Counted from the stretch's first letter, positions 18,820-27,483 are shown. The stretch is 64,000 bases of DNA from Bacteroidia bacterium (GCA_030427925.1 JAUICJ010000011.1:24261-88260), one strand, 5' to 3'. Made by a program: numbers and translations. Notes: a model not told the origin generated them from the letters alone.

Positions 18820-21546
18820 TCAACGAACGACCACCAAGCGCTCCACGAGCCGCTCACCGGACCGGGTCGACAGCTCCACGAAATAGAGGCCGGGCGCCCA
18901 TTCCGAGGTGTCGAACGACGGGGTGGAACCGGCCCAAACCGCGCGCCCCGCTTGGTCGAGGACCCGCACCGTGGCGGACGCGTCGGCGGGGTGGGACCAG
19001 CGGACGAGGCCGGACGTCGGGTTCGGGTAGAGCTCAAGGGACGGCGTGGGTGCGGGGAACGTGGACAGGGAGAGGCAGTCGTCGGCCCAGCCGAAGCCCA
19101 ATTCCGTCACGCCGTTGGAGGTGCCGGTGGCGATGAGGGGCAGGATTTGGTCTGCCCAGGCGACCCACGCCGAGAACAGCTCCACCCCCTCGCCTTCCAC
19201 CGGCCAATTCGCCCACGAAAGCTCCATGTCGTAACACGCGTACGGCAGGCAGAACGACACCTCGTACGGCCCTTCGTTCACCCAATTCCACGCGCCCTCA
19301 AGGTCGAGGCCACCCAGCTCCAAGCCCTCCACCTCCGCCGCCATCGCCCAGATCAACTGCAGCTCGGCCACGTTGAGCACCGACGCGTCCAGCGTGAAGC
19401 TGACCTCCTCGCAACCCGGAGCCACCGGCTCGATCACCGCGCACAACTCGCCCGGCGATTCGCAGCCCTCCCACGCCGGGAACGACGCGCACACCTCCGT
19501 GATTTCGGGCGTATCGTCGAACCACGTGTACGCCACGGGATTGCCCTCCATCGTCGCGTCCGGGCCAAACCACCACGTCAGCGGGCCGGTGTACAGCTCG
19601 CCATCGGCGGTGAAGGCTGTGAATTGGTAGACGCCCTCGGCGAGCGATTCGAATTCCATGTAGGACGCGCAGTCGTTGCAAGCGGTGGGGCAGATTTGGA
19701 CTTCAGCCTCCGACCCTTCGCACGCGCCCGACGTCACGGTGAACGCGAAGACGTGGCACTCCATGTCGTTCACGGTGTAGGCGAATTCGAGGCCCGCATC
19801 GTACGGCTCGCCGTCCAACGTCCACGCGACCGCCGAGCCTTCTGGCACGCCGCTCGCCCACAGCACGAAGCTGTCGCAGTCCTGCTGGTTCGCGTGGGCT
19901 TCCTGGTTGCAGGCCGTTTCCCCGCAGCCCGTCGCGTCGACCACGGTGAAGTACGACTCGCCCGGGCATCCCGTGCTCACGTAGTACGCGCTGATTTCGT
20001 GCTCGCCGCCTTCCGGGAATTCCAGGGTGATGGGCGAGCCGGTTTGTTCAATGTACTCGCCGTCCACGGACCACGTGATGCCGGCGTTGGGGTTGCCGTC
20101 GCCGAGCCACAATTCGAAGCCGCAGCCTTCAAACGGGGCGACTTCGATGCCGGTGTTGGGGCAGCCCGATCCGCCCATGTAGTCGAAGCACGCTTCCGTG
20201 AGGCCTTCGCACGGCCCGGAGGCGTAGGCGACACAAACTTCCCAGTACGGGTTGAAGTCGAAGCCCGCTTCGAACTGCCCGTTTTCGGTGGTTGCGACGT
20301 AAATGCCATCGATGAACCAGTCGAGCGCCGTGCCTTCAGCCGGGCCGCTGGCCGTGAAGTTCCACCACATGCCGTCCATCGTCACCGCGTCCATTTCGAG
20401 CGGGCATTCGCCGCCACAGGCTTCCGCGCAGAGTTCCACGTTGGCCGTGGCCAAACCGCATTCCAGCTCCGCATACCCCGTCACCGCGTAGCATTCCACC
20501 CCGGCTTCCGGCGCCAGTCCGTCCACGAGGATTTCCATCCCGGAACCGACAAACGCCCCGTCGAGGTACCAGTTCGGCTGCGCTCCCTCCGGCAAGCCGA
20601 CGGCATTGAGCTGGGCGATGCCGCAGCCGAGGGGCGTGGTCGTCGCCTCGAAGGTGCAACCGCCGCAATTCGTGACCTGCACCGTGCCGACGAGTTCCAC
20701 CACGTCCGGGCAGAGCGACGACGAATACGAAGCGATGACGTCGTACGTGCCGTTGCCCGCGTATTCGTGCTGGATGAAGTGGCCCCCTTCCACGGGATCC
20801 GTCCCGTCAAGGAAGTTCCACACCACCGACTCGCCCTCCACAAAATTCGCGACCTCAAACGTCCCGAGGCACCCGTCCACCGCGAGGTATTCGATGGACT
20901 CCGGGCAATCGTTGCCCCCGCAACCCGTCACCGCAACGACCGCCTCCAACCACGCGCCGTCCGGGCACGCCGACGAGGTGTACCACGCCGTCACGTCGTA
21001 CTCCCCATTGCCTTCGTACACGTGCTCCGCAAAATGCCCGCCGACCACCTCATCCGACCCGTCGCCGAAATTCCATACCACCTGCTCGCCCTCTTCAAAA
21101 CTCCCGATCTCAAAGGTCCCGTGGCACCCTTCAACGGCGATGAAATCGATGGAAGCCGGGCAATCCTGCATCACCTCGGGATTCACGCAGAACGTGTACC
21201 AATTCGTTGCATCCCCGAACACCACGTCCACTTCCTGCTCCCCGCCAAACGCCTCGACGCCGACTTGGAAGAACTCCGGATTCAACGGCGCGTTGCCGAT
21301 GACGGCCAGGGTGTAGCACCCGGGATACAGGCAGAACGTCTCTTGCCACGCGCCTTCGGGCAACGGGGTTTCGATCGAAGCGACTTCGCCAATGCCGTCC
21401 CACGTCAGCGTGGCCGAAACCGCGGAGGGGCCGGCCTCGCCGTTGGAGGTGAGGAAGAGGGTGGTGTTGTAGCAGATTTGGCCTTGAACAGACCACGTGA
21501 TCAGCGCAGCCACAGCCACGCTCAGGGAACGGAGAATCAATTGCAT
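18820..21546 (-). CDS. Large secreted PKD-repeat protein with T9SS sorting domain, Lys/Arg-free passenger
   Basis: A 908-residue protein. The start at 21546 begins the signal peptide MQLILRSLSVAVAALITW, cleaved near VQGQ. Two adjacent, very similar PKD-like units (VVWNFGDGSDEVVGG and VVWNFLDGTDPVEGG) begin near residue 150, followed by Cys-rich Ig-like modules with paired cysteines. The last 70 residues form a type A sorting domain (LELYPNPTSGLVRW ... GLYFVELSTRSGER). Between Arg6 and Arg849 I find no lysine and no arginine, so the passenger is extremely acidic. Function is unknown; an adhesin or cell-surface structural role is possible. It is not obviously in an operon with its neighbours. 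Confidence 0.85.
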   Translation of the reverse strand: MQLILRSLSVAVAALITWSVQGQICYNTTLFLTSNGEAGPSAVSATLTWDGIGEVASIETPLPEGAWQETFCLYPGCYTLAVIGNAPLNPEFFQVGVEAFGGEQEVDVVFGDATNWYTFCVNPEVMQDCPASIDFIAVEGCHGTFEIGSFEEGEQVVWNFGDGSDEVVGGHFAEHVYEGNGEYDVTAWYTSSACPDGAWLEAVVAVTGCGGNDCPESIEYLAVDGCLGTFEVANFVEGESVVWNFLDGTDPVEGGHFIQHEYAGNGTYDVIASYSSSLCPDVVELVGTVQVTNCGGCTFEATTTPLGCGIAQLNAVGLPEGAQPNWYLDGAFVGSGMEILVDGLAPEAGVECYAVTGYAELECGLATANVELCAEACGGECPLEMDAVTMDGMWWNFTASGPAEGTALDWFIDGIYVATTENGQFEAGFDFNPYWEVCVAYASGPCEGLTEACFDYMGGSGCPNTGIEVAPFEGCGFELWLGDGNPNAGITWSVDGEYIEQTGSPITLEFPEGGEHEISAYYVSTGCPGESYFTVVDATGCGETACNQEAHANQQDCDSFVLWASGVPEGSAVAWTLDGEPYDAGLEFAYTVNDMECHVFAFTVTSGACEGSEAEVQICPTACNDCASYMEFESLAEGVYQFTAFTADGELYTGPLTWWFGPDATMEGNPVAYTWFDDTPEITEVCASFPAWEGCESPGELCAVIEPVAPGCEEVSFTLDASVLNVAELQLIWAMAAEVEGLELGGLDLEGAWNWVNEGPYEVSFCLPYACYDMELSWANWPVEGEGVELFSAWVAWADQILPLIATGTSNGVTELGFGWADDCLSLSTFPAPTPSLELYPNPTSGLVRWSHPADASATVRVLDQAGRAVWAGSTPSFDTSEWAPGLYFVELSTRSGERLVERLVVVR

Positions 21547-21606
21547 CGCAGATGGGTTGAGCGCATGTGCGCAACCGGTAGACCCCCGCCCGCGCAAAAA
21601 CGTTGC

Positions 21607-22140
21607 TTACGCGGTGAACCGCGGGTCCGCCTCCATCACGTGCCCGCACTCCCCGCACGTCCGCAGCTCCTCGCTGCCATAAAACGCGCGGAAGTGGCCG
21701 AGGAAGTCCTTTTCGATGTCGGTGAGCGGGAAGTACACCTCGTGGAGCTTGTGGTTGCACGCATCGCAGAACCACAACAGCCCATCCTTCGCCCCCGTCC
21801 CCTCGCGCTTCCGCTCAATGACGAGGCCGATGCTGCCCTCCTCGCGCGACGGGCTGTGCGGCACGCCGGCGGGATGCAGGTACATGTCGCCCGGGCCGAG
21901 GCGCATGTCGACGGGCTGGCCGTCCTCCTGAATCCGCACGTTGATGTTGCCTTCGAGCTGATAAAACAGTTCCTCGGTCTCGTTGTAATGGTAGTCCTTC
22001 CGCGCATTCGGACCCGCGACGATCATGACGATGTAGTCGCCGCTTTCGACATACAGGTTCTTGTTGCCGACGGGCGGCTTCAGCAGGTGCCGATGTTCCT
22101 CAATCCAAGCGGTGAGGTTGAAGGGTTTCGCAATGGCCAT
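21607..22140 (-). CDS. nbaC: 3-hydroxyanthranilate 3,4-dioxygenase
   Basis: A 177-residue cupin dioxygenase that opens the ring of 3-hydroxyanthranilate in tryptophan degradation (kynurenine pathway) or 2-nitrobenzoate breakdown. The iron ligands are visible in DYHYNETEELFYQLEG (His and Glu) and MYLHPAGVPHSP (His). The C-terminus carries the bacterial rubredoxin-like site with two Cys pairs (CDAC, CGEC). Length is normal. It lies 60 nt from the T9SS gene and is separate from kynU (39.8 kb), so the pathway is scattered. Confidence 0.95.
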   Translation of the reverse strand: MAIAKPFNLTAWIEEHRHLLKPPVGNKNLYVESGDYIVMIVAGPNARKDYHYNETEELFYQLEGNINVRIQEDGQPVDMRLGPGDMYLHPAGVPHSPSREEGSIGLVIERKREGTGAKDGLLWFCDACNHKLHEVYFPLTDIEKDFLGHFRAFYGSEELRTCGECGHVMEADPRFTA

Positions 22141-22174
22141 GATGCCCGCAATTTAGGCCAAACCCCACAACTCC

Positions 22175-23053
22175 TCACCGACCCCAGTCCTGGTAAACCT
22201 CCGTTCGCTGCCACCGAATGAACGCCGGCTCTGGATCCGTGACCACGCTTCGCTGACGCGGAATGAAAATCTCCTTCCCCTCGTAATCCAACACCATCGC
22301 TCGCGTCCTTTCACCCGAAAAACTCGGACTGATCATGACCCGCAACTCATCACTCAAACCGATTGCGCCCAAATCGAACAATTTGTGATGGAGGGAACAC
22401 AAGGCAAGGCCGTTTCTGATTTCGTCAGGTCCCCCGTAGGCAAACCACTTGATGTGAGCCGCCTCGACTCCTACGAGGCCGCCCTTCAGGCGCCCGGAAA
22501 ACCCGCAAATGGCGCACTGGCCGTTGTAGATGTCCAGACCTTGCTGCCTGAACTCGGCGCTTCGGGCCCTTTTTTTGATTTGCACACTCGAAAAGGCCTC
22601 CTCCACATTCAGCGCCGACAGGATTTCATCGTGCAAGGAAGGCGGGAACTCCAACTCCAACACTTCCTTCATTCGGAGAAACGCCCAGTTTGGACTTCCA
22701 AGCGCTGAGCACGCCGCAATGAACTCGTCCGTCAAACCACCTTCTGGATTGAGCGCATTCAACGACTTCAGACTCGCATCGCCGCTAGCCGTATAAACCA
22801 GGCCCTCGCTGTTCCTCAATGACCAAATTCCATCCGTCTGCAACCGAATGAATGGATAATGCGGTTTGGGAGAGGGGTCATGACAAAACGTGGACAACAA
22901 CATCCCCAACTCCTCATGAACCTGCTTCCATGAAATCCACCGCTGACCATGCGACAATCGAGCAAGGGCCAAGAGGACAAGCAGCGGCTTGTGTGGAGCG
23001 CGGCGATCGTTTCTGCGCCAGGACCGAAATTGCAATTCCAACGGATCGTTCAT
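22175..23053 (-). CDS. Type IV restriction endonuclease, phosphorothioate-DNA-binding (SBD) plus HNH
   Basis: A 292-residue protein, taking the ATG at 23053 (MNDPLELQFRSWRRN). The N-terminal half has the RAPHKPLLVLLALARL signature of the sulfur-binding domain found in ScoMcrA-like enzymes. The C-terminal half is an HNH nuclease: CAICGFSG, then VEAAHIKWFAYGGPDE, then NGLALCSLHHKLFDLGAI. Such enzymes cut DNA carrying phosphorothioate or other modifications, defending against foreign modified DNA. No dnd modification genes are seen nearby. Base composition is more AT-rich than its neighbours, which suggests acquisition by transfer. Confidence 0.82.
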   Translation of the reverse strand: MNDPLELQFRSWRRNDRRAPHKPLLVLLALARLSHGQRWISWKQVHEELGMLLSTFCHDPSPKPHYPFIRLQTDGIWSLRNSEGLVYTASGDASLKSLNALNPEGGLTDEFIAACSALGSPNWAFLRMKEVLELEFPPSLHDEILSALNVEEAFSSVQIKKRARSAEFRQQGLDIYNGQCAICGFSGRLKGGLVGVEAAHIKWFAYGGPDEIRNGLALCSLHHKLFDLGAIGLSDELRVMISPSFSGERTRAMVLDYEGKEIFIPRQRSVVTDPEPAFIRWQRTEVYQDWGR

Positions 23054-23170
23054 CTTCAAAGCTGAAAGATCAGCAAAGAAAACGAACAGTGAAAGCCGGG
23101 CAACCAGGCATTCGTCAGAATCTTTATTCCAAATCAATGGGCTTTACAAGCACATGATGACCCAACCCCG

Positions 23171-23743
23171 TCACTCGCACGCCTCGCCGAACACGGACAG
23201 GAACAGGACCAGGTCCGCTGTCGACCGCGCCCCGTCCTCGTTCAAGTCGCCCAAACACGACACGTTGAAGCACATCCCGTCGCACGAACCGTCGTCCACC
23301 GTCGCCGCCGGATTGTAGTTCGCGCTCATCGAATACGTGCAGCCCGGCACCGGACACGGCCCCGCCTCCCAGTCCAGCACGCCAAACCACCACTCCGCCA
23401 TGCACGCGTTGTCGTACGTCACGCCGTCGCAGCCGCACACCGGGTCCAACACCGCCTCGCATTCCACGATGATGCCCGTCGCCAGCATCGCATCCGAAAC
23501 GCACGCATCCGGCTCGCAGGCCCGCACGCACTCGATCAACGTCCCGTGAATGGCCGCCGCGTAATCGATGCCGCCCGCGTACGACATGCAGCCGTACACC
23601 AGCGCGCACTGCCCGTTCACGTTCGCGAAGCCCAGCGGCATCCCGCAATCGCCGAAGTCGACGTTGGCCACGTTTTGGCAGGACCAACTTTGGGCCCACA
23701 CCGCCGCCGGCCAGGCGAAGCACATCAACAAGAACCATTTCAT
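23171..23743 (-). CDS. Secreted Kazal-like and EF-hand/dockerin-like protein
   Basis: A 190-residue exported protein. The start at 23743 opens the signal peptide MKWFLLMCFAWPAAVWAQ. It is Cys-rich, with a Kazal-type protease-inhibitor core (DPVCGCDGVTYDNACMAEWW), then the GCTYSMSANYNPAA module common in marine Bacteroidota surface proteins, and a C-terminal half-dockerin/EF-hand motif (GDLNEDGARSTADLVLFL). The mature part has no Lys and only two Arg. The likely role is outside the cell, perhaps protease inhibition or surface attachment, which is inference. It ends just before the HNH gene region; the HipB-like gene starts just upstream. Confidence 0.72.
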   Translation of the reverse strand: MKWFLLMCFAWPAAVWAQSWSCQNVANVDFGDCGMPLGFANVNGQCALVYGCMSYAGGIDYAAAIHGTLIECVRACEPDACVSDAMLATGIIVECEAVLDPVCGCDGVTYDNACMAEWWFGVLDWEAGPCPVPGCTYSMSANYNPAATVDDGSCDGMCFNVSCLGDLNEDGARSTADLVLFLSVFGEACE

Positions 23744-23781
23744 CAACAGCAAGTTACGGCAAATCCGACCGGCATGCCCGT

Positions 23782-23994
23782 TCACTCCAACTCCGGACGC
23801 GGCATTTCAACAGGACCCAATTCCTTACCGAAGAGCGCCAACACCACATTGACCTTGTCCATCCGCAGCGTGGGCTTTCCTTGCTCCAAATCCCGAACAA
23901 ACCGCAACCCCACGCCCGCCTTGAAGGCCAGGTCCTCCTGCGTCATCCCCAGCAGCTTCCGCCGCTCCTTGACAAATTGACTCAGTGCATTCAT
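23782..23994 (-). CDS. Solitary HipB-like XRE-family repressor
   Basis: A 70-residue helix-turn-helix protein. The XRE fold is clear: LSQFVKERRKLLGMTQEDLA, then FKAGVGLRFVRDLEQGKPTL, the second and recognition helices, closely resembling HipB/y4mF-type antitoxins. A HipA-type kinase toxin is not found beside it on either side: downstream is the Kazal protein, upstream an EamA transporter. Three 16-bp palindromic sites precede its start, the nearest 10 nt upstream, so autorepression is very likely. It could be an orphan antitoxin or a domesticated regulator. Confidence 0.8.
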   Translation of the reverse strand: MNALSQFVKERRKLLGMTQEDLAFKAGVGLRFVRDLEQGKPTLRMDKVNVVLALFGKELGPVEMPRPELE

Positions 23995-24003
23995 CGCTTG
24001 GTT

Positions 24004-24101
24004 CGTCCCGTTCGGGTATAAAGGTAAGCAAAACCCGTGAATTTATACCCGTTCAGGTATGATTCGTTGCGCAAAGCCTTGAACTATACCCGATGGGGTA
24101 C
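24004..24101. promoter_or_regulatory. Three 41-bp-spaced operator palindromes upstream of the HipB-like gene
   Basis: Sites at 24004-24019 (CGTCCC-GTTC-GGGTAT), 24045-24060 (ATACCC-GTTC-AGGTAT) and 24086-24101 (ATACCC-GATG-GGGTAC). Each has half-sites ATACCC/GGGTAT around a 4-bp spacer, and their starts are exactly 41 bp apart, about four helical turns. They fill the gap between the EamA stop and the HipB-like start. They are predicted to bind the HipB-like protein cooperatively on one face of the DNA. Confidence 0.75.
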
Positions 24102-24103
24102 AG

Positions 24104-25027
24104 TCAGGTTGCCTTCCTAGCCGGCACGCTCACCAGCGCCACGCCCGCAAAGATCGCCGCCGCGCACGCCGCCGTCCAGCCGTCCAGCTCCGCCGTGTAG
24201 TCCACGCCGCCCCGCTGCGCCATCCACCAGCTCAGGCCCGTGGCGAGCAGGGGTTGCAGGTAGATGTAGATGCTCACGACCGTGGGCTGGACGATTTGGA
24301 GCGCGTAGATGTTGAGCAGGTAGACCAGGAAGGTCGTGCAGAGGACCACGAACGCGAGGCCTTGCCAGTGGACCGCCGAGAAGGCCGACCAGTCGATGGC
24401 GGCGGCTTGGGAGGCGCCGATGGGCAGGACGAAGAGCGCGCCCATCAGGAAGACCCAGGAGATGACCGTGAGGGGGCGGTATTTGGCCATCAAGGGCTTG
24501 ACCACCACGAGGTAGACCCCGTAACTCGCCGCGTTCACCAGCACCATCAAGTCGCCCTGCCAACTCGCATGCAGCGCCTGCGACCGCGCGCCCAGCAGCA
24601 GCAACGCCACCGCGCCCGCCATGCCGAGCGCCACGCCCGCCACCTTGCGCCGCGTCACCTCCGTCCCCAGCAACGCCGCCGAAATCAGCAGCACCAGCAC
24701 CGGATTCACCGTCATGATGAGGCTCGCATTCACGGGACTTGTCAAATTCAGCCCGTTGAAGAACAGCAACTGGTTCATCGCCACCCCCGTCAACCCCGCC
24801 AGCGCCAGCCGCGGCAAATCGCCCCGCTCCACCCGCTCCCACCGGCCCTTCGTCGCCCGCAGCACCCCGCGCACCACCCAAAACAGCCCCCCACCGCCGA
24901 CCACGCGCAACACAATGAACCCGCTGGGCCCGATCAAATCCGGCATCAAGCCCTTCGCCACCAAGTAGTTCGCCCCATACGTGAACGCCACGAGGAGCAG
25001 CGCAACGTGCGCCAGCAAGCGCGGCAT
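24104..25027 (-). CDS. EamA/DMT-family transporter
   Basis: A 307-residue inner-membrane protein with ten hydrophobic helices arranged as two EamA repeats of five. Seen: an early GANYLVAKGLMPDLI segment, a conserved NQLLFFNGLNLTSPVNASLI at the end of repeat one, and NAASYGVYLVVVKPLM opening repeat two. The family exports metabolites or amino acids; the substrate cannot be told. Its ATG is 2 nt after the arsC stop, so it is the last gene of the GH3-udk-arsC-EamA operon. Operators of the HipB-like protein begin 2 bp after its stop. Confidence 0.85.
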   Translation of the reverse strand: MPRLLAHVALLLVAFTYGANYLVAKGLMPDLIGPSGFIVLRVVGGGGLFWVVRGVLRATKGRWERVERGDLPRLALAGLTGVAMNQLLFFNGLNLTSPVNASLIMTVNPVLVLLISAALLGTEVTRRKVAGVALGMAGAVALLLLGARSQALHASWQGDLMVLVNAASYGVYLVVVKPLMAKYRPLTVISWVFLMGALFVLPIGASQAAAIDWSAFSAVHWQGLAFVVLCTTFLVYLLNIYALQIVQPTVVSIYIYLQPLLATGLSWWMAQRGGVDYTAELDGWTAACAAAIFAGVALVSVPARKAT

Positions 25028-25029
25028 CG

Positions 25030-25386
25030 TCAGCCGTTCAGCCGTTCCCGCGCCTCGGCCACCGCGGCCTTCGCCGACCCCGCCGTCACCGCGTCATCGA
25101 ACAAGAACACCGGCCGCTTCAAGAACGTGTACTCCTCGAGGATGAGCCGCCGATAATCCGCCTCCGTCAGCGCCTGATCCGCCAAGCCCATGCTCCGAAA
25201 CTTCATCGCCCGCCGCGAAAACAGCGCCTCGTACGAACCGGCGTGGGCCGCCATCGCGTCGAGGTCCTCCGGCGCGATGCCTTCCGATTTGATGTCCACC
25301 ACCTCGCACCCGTGCGCCGCCGGCTGCAATTCGTCAAAAATCCGCTTGCACGTCGTGCACGTGGGGAGGGTAAACGCCTTCTTCAT
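25030..25386 (-). CDS. ArsC/Spx-family thioredoxin-fold protein
   Basis: A 118-residue protein of the ArsC/Spx family. The N-terminal redox motif Cys10-Thr-Thr-Cys13 (PTCTTCKRIF) and the later LKRPVFLFDDAV strand match the family, whose members are glutaredoxin-like arsenate reductases or regulators. Arsenate reduction is not certain: the CxxC form is common in related proteins of unknown substrate. It overlaps the udk stop by 4 nt (ATGA), so it is cotranscribed. No other arsenic-resistance gene is near. Confidence 0.8.
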   Translation of the reverse strand: MKKAFTLPTCTTCKRIFDELQPAAHGCEVVDIKSEGIAPEDLDAMAAHAGSYEALFSRRAMKFRSMGLADQALTEADYRRLILEEYTFLKRPVFLFDDAVTAGSAKAAVAEARERLNG

Positions 25387-25988
25387 TTCGTGTGATTTTC
25401 CATGCGATCGATGAGCTCATTCAGGCCGTCTTGCCAGTGGTGGTGGTTGTCGATGACCACGTCCGCCTCCGCTTTCCACGGCTCGATGTAGGCCAAATCC
25501 GCAGGCCGCACATGCCGACGCCACTGGTACAACACCTCGTCCTCCGTGTACCCGCGCTCCGACCCATCCCGCCGAATCCGCCGCTGCAACCGCACCTCCT
25601 CCGGCGCGTCGATGTACCCCACCAAATCCGCCCGTTCCCGCATCCCGTCGTACGCCATGGCAAACAGCCCCTCCACCACCAACCACTCCGCCGGCTCGAT
25701 GACGATCTCCTCCGACTGCATCACGTCCCGGTTGTACGTGTACGTCGCCAGCCGCACCGACTCCCCACGCGCCAACCGGTCCACATCGGCCAGCAGCGCC
25801 TCGTGGTCGATGACTTCCGGCAAATCGAAATTCGTTTCCCCGGCGTCGTCCACCGGAAGTTGGTCCTTGGGTTTGTAGTAGTCGTCCAACGACAGGACGG
25901 CCACGCGCTCATCGAAATGGGAGCGCAATCCGCGGAGCACGGTCGATTTGCCGCTTCCGCTTCCTCCGATCAGGACAGCGATGTTCAT
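25383..25988 (-). CDS. udk: Uridine kinase
   Basis: A 201-residue nucleoside kinase, phosphorylating uridine (and probably cytidine) in pyrimidine salvage. The P-loop GGSGSGKST lies at residues 8-16, followed by SLDDYYKPKDQLP, NFDLPEVIDHEALL, and the lid with RRIRRDGSERG. The start at 25988 is fixed by the P-loop and by the 4-nt overlap with the GH3 stop; a longer open frame upstream is only a shadow of the GH3 gene. The downstream arsC-like gene also overlaps by 4 nt. Confidence 0.9.
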   Translation of the reverse strand: MNIAVLIGGSGSGKSTVLRGLRSHFDERVAVLSLDDYYKPKDQLPVDDAGETNFDLPEVIDHEALLADVDRLARGESVRLATYTYNRDVMQSEEIVIEPAEWLVVEGLFAMAYDGMRERADLVGYIDAPEEVRLQRRIRRDGSERGYTEDEVLYQWRRHVRPADLAYIEPWKAEADVVIDNHHHWQDGLNELIDRMENHTK

Positions 25989-27478
25989 GGGGTGAGGAGT
26001 TCGGCCATCGCGCGGTCGTTCGCGAGGCGGGGGATTTTGTTTTGGCCACCGAGCTTGCCTTTGCGGCGCATCGCTTGGTGGAAGGCGCCGGCGGGCAACG
26101 GGGTGAGGCGGGCGGGCTGCAGCACCGAGCCGGTGATGAGGTCCCGGTAGTACGGGTTGCGCCGTTGCAGGGCCGCATCGAGGGCGGCGCTGAAGGCGGC
26201 GAGGTCGGTGGGTTGCGCGTCGAACTCGACGAGCCATTCGTGGAAGGGCAGGTCGCCGGCGGGCGGCGTGACTTGGGGCGCGACGTGGAATTCGCGGACC
26301 ACGCCCCCGTGGGCGGCGACCGCCTCCTGCATCGCCCCCTCGACCTCTTCGGCGATGACGTGTTCGCCGAAGGCGCTCGTGAAGTGCTTGATGCGGCCCG
26401 TGACGACGATGCGCGGCGGGTCGAGCGAAACGAATCGCACGGTGTCGCCAATGTCGTAGGCCCAAAGCCCCGCGTTGTTGCTCAGCACCACCGCGTACTG
26501 CGTGTCCAGCTCCACCTCGTCGATGCCGAGGCGGGGCGGGGTTTCGTCGAAGTACCGGTCCGCCGGAATGAACTCGAAAAAGATGCCGTCGGCGGTGTTG
26601 AGTAAGAGGCCGGGCGCGGTTTGGCTATCCTGAAAAGCGAGGAAGCCCTCCGATGCCGGGTAGAGCTCCACGACCGGCACGTCCGCCCCGATGAGCTGGC
26701 GGAAGCGCTCGCGGTACGGCTCAAACGCCACGCCGCCGTAAACGAACAGCTCGAAGCGCGGAAACACCTCCTTCACCGTCGCCTTGCCCGTGTGCGCCAG
26801 CAGCCGCTCGAAGTACATCTGCACCCAACTCGGAATCCCGCTAATCAGCCGCAAATCCTCCCCCGCCGTTTCCCGCACGATCGCCTCCACCTTTTCCTCC
26901 CAATCCTCGATCGTGTTCGTCTCAAACGAAGGCAACCGGTTCTTCTGCAAATAGCCCGGCACGTGGTGCGCCACAATGCCGCTCAACCGCCCGAGCGGCA
27001 CCCCGCCCGGCGTCTCCGCGAGCGTGGGCGACCCCTGCAAGAAGATCATCTTGCCGTCCACGAAATCCGCCTTCCCCGTCTCCGCGATGTACGCGAGCAG
27101 CGCATTCCGCGCGCTACCGATGTGGTTCGGCAGGCTCTCGCGCGTGAGGGGAATGTACTTCGCGCCGCTCGTCGTGCCGCTCGTTTTGCAGAAATAGAGC
27201 GGCTTTCCAGGCCAAACCACGCCCTCCTCCCCGGCCACAGCCCGGTCCATCCACGGCTTCAACCCCTCGTAATCCCGCACGGGCACCGCCGCCCGAAAGT
27301 CCGCCGGGCTCATGTCGGCGTGCAGCCCGTGCTCCCGCCCGAAGGCGGTCTGGGCACCCCGCAGCATGAGCTCCCGGAACACAGCATCCTGCGCCGCAAC
27401 CGGATCCGCCGTTCGCCGCCGCAGCCCGCGCAAGGCCCAGCGGGCGAAGGGCTTGCTGAGTTGTGCCTTCCATCCCAT
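25985..27478 (-). CDS. GH3-family acyl-adenylating protein
   Basis: A 497-residue protein of the GH3 auxin-responsive promoter family, which in plants adenylates carboxylic acids (for example auxin) and joins them to amino acids. It shows the family ATP-binding motif TSGTTSGAKYIPLT, the YPASEGFLAFQD segment and the GDTVRFVSLDPPRIVVTGR motif. Bacteroidota commonly carry one member of unknown substrate. The start at 27478 is supported by a perfect TATCTTTG box only 5 nt upstream. It heads the operon GH3-udk-arsC-EamA and is divergent from the redox operon. Confidence 0.88.
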   Translation of the reverse strand: MGWKAQLSKPFARWALRGLRRRTADPVAAQDAVFRELMLRGAQTAFGREHGLHADMSPADFRAAVPVRDYEGLKPWMDRAVAGEEGVVWPGKPLYFCKTSGTTSGAKYIPLTRESLPNHIGSARNALLAYIAETGKADFVDGKMIFLQGSPTLAETPGGVPLGRLSGIVAHHVPGYLQKNRLPSFETNTIEDWEEKVEAIVRETAGEDLRLISGIPSWVQMYFERLLAHTGKATVKEVFPRFELFVYGGVAFEPYRERFRQLIGADVPVVELYPASEGFLAFQDSQTAPGLLLNTADGIFFEFIPADRYFDETPPRLGIDEVELDTQYAVVLSNNAGLWAYDIGDTVRFVSLDPPRIVVTGRIKHFTSAFGEHVIAEEVEGAMQEAVAAHGGVVREFHVAPQVTPPAGDLPFHEWLVEFDAQPTDLAAFSAALDAALQRRNPYYRDLITGSVLQPARLTPLPAGAFHQAMRRKGKLGGQNKIPRLANDRAMAELLTP

Positions 27479-27483
27479 GGCGG

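Noticed and set aside
18736..22221. Very long plus-strand open frame (over 1100 codons) opposite the PKD protein and its neighbours
   Set aside because: It is antisense to well-supported genes, Arg/His-rich, and explained by high GC and third-base bias. Similar antisense frames at 3.8-5.6, 14.8-16.9 and 47.8-49.8 kb were rejected too.
23744..24103. HipA-type toxin next to the HipB-like gene
   Set aside because: No kinase-like frame lies on either side; the flanking genes are a Kazal protein and an EamA transporter.
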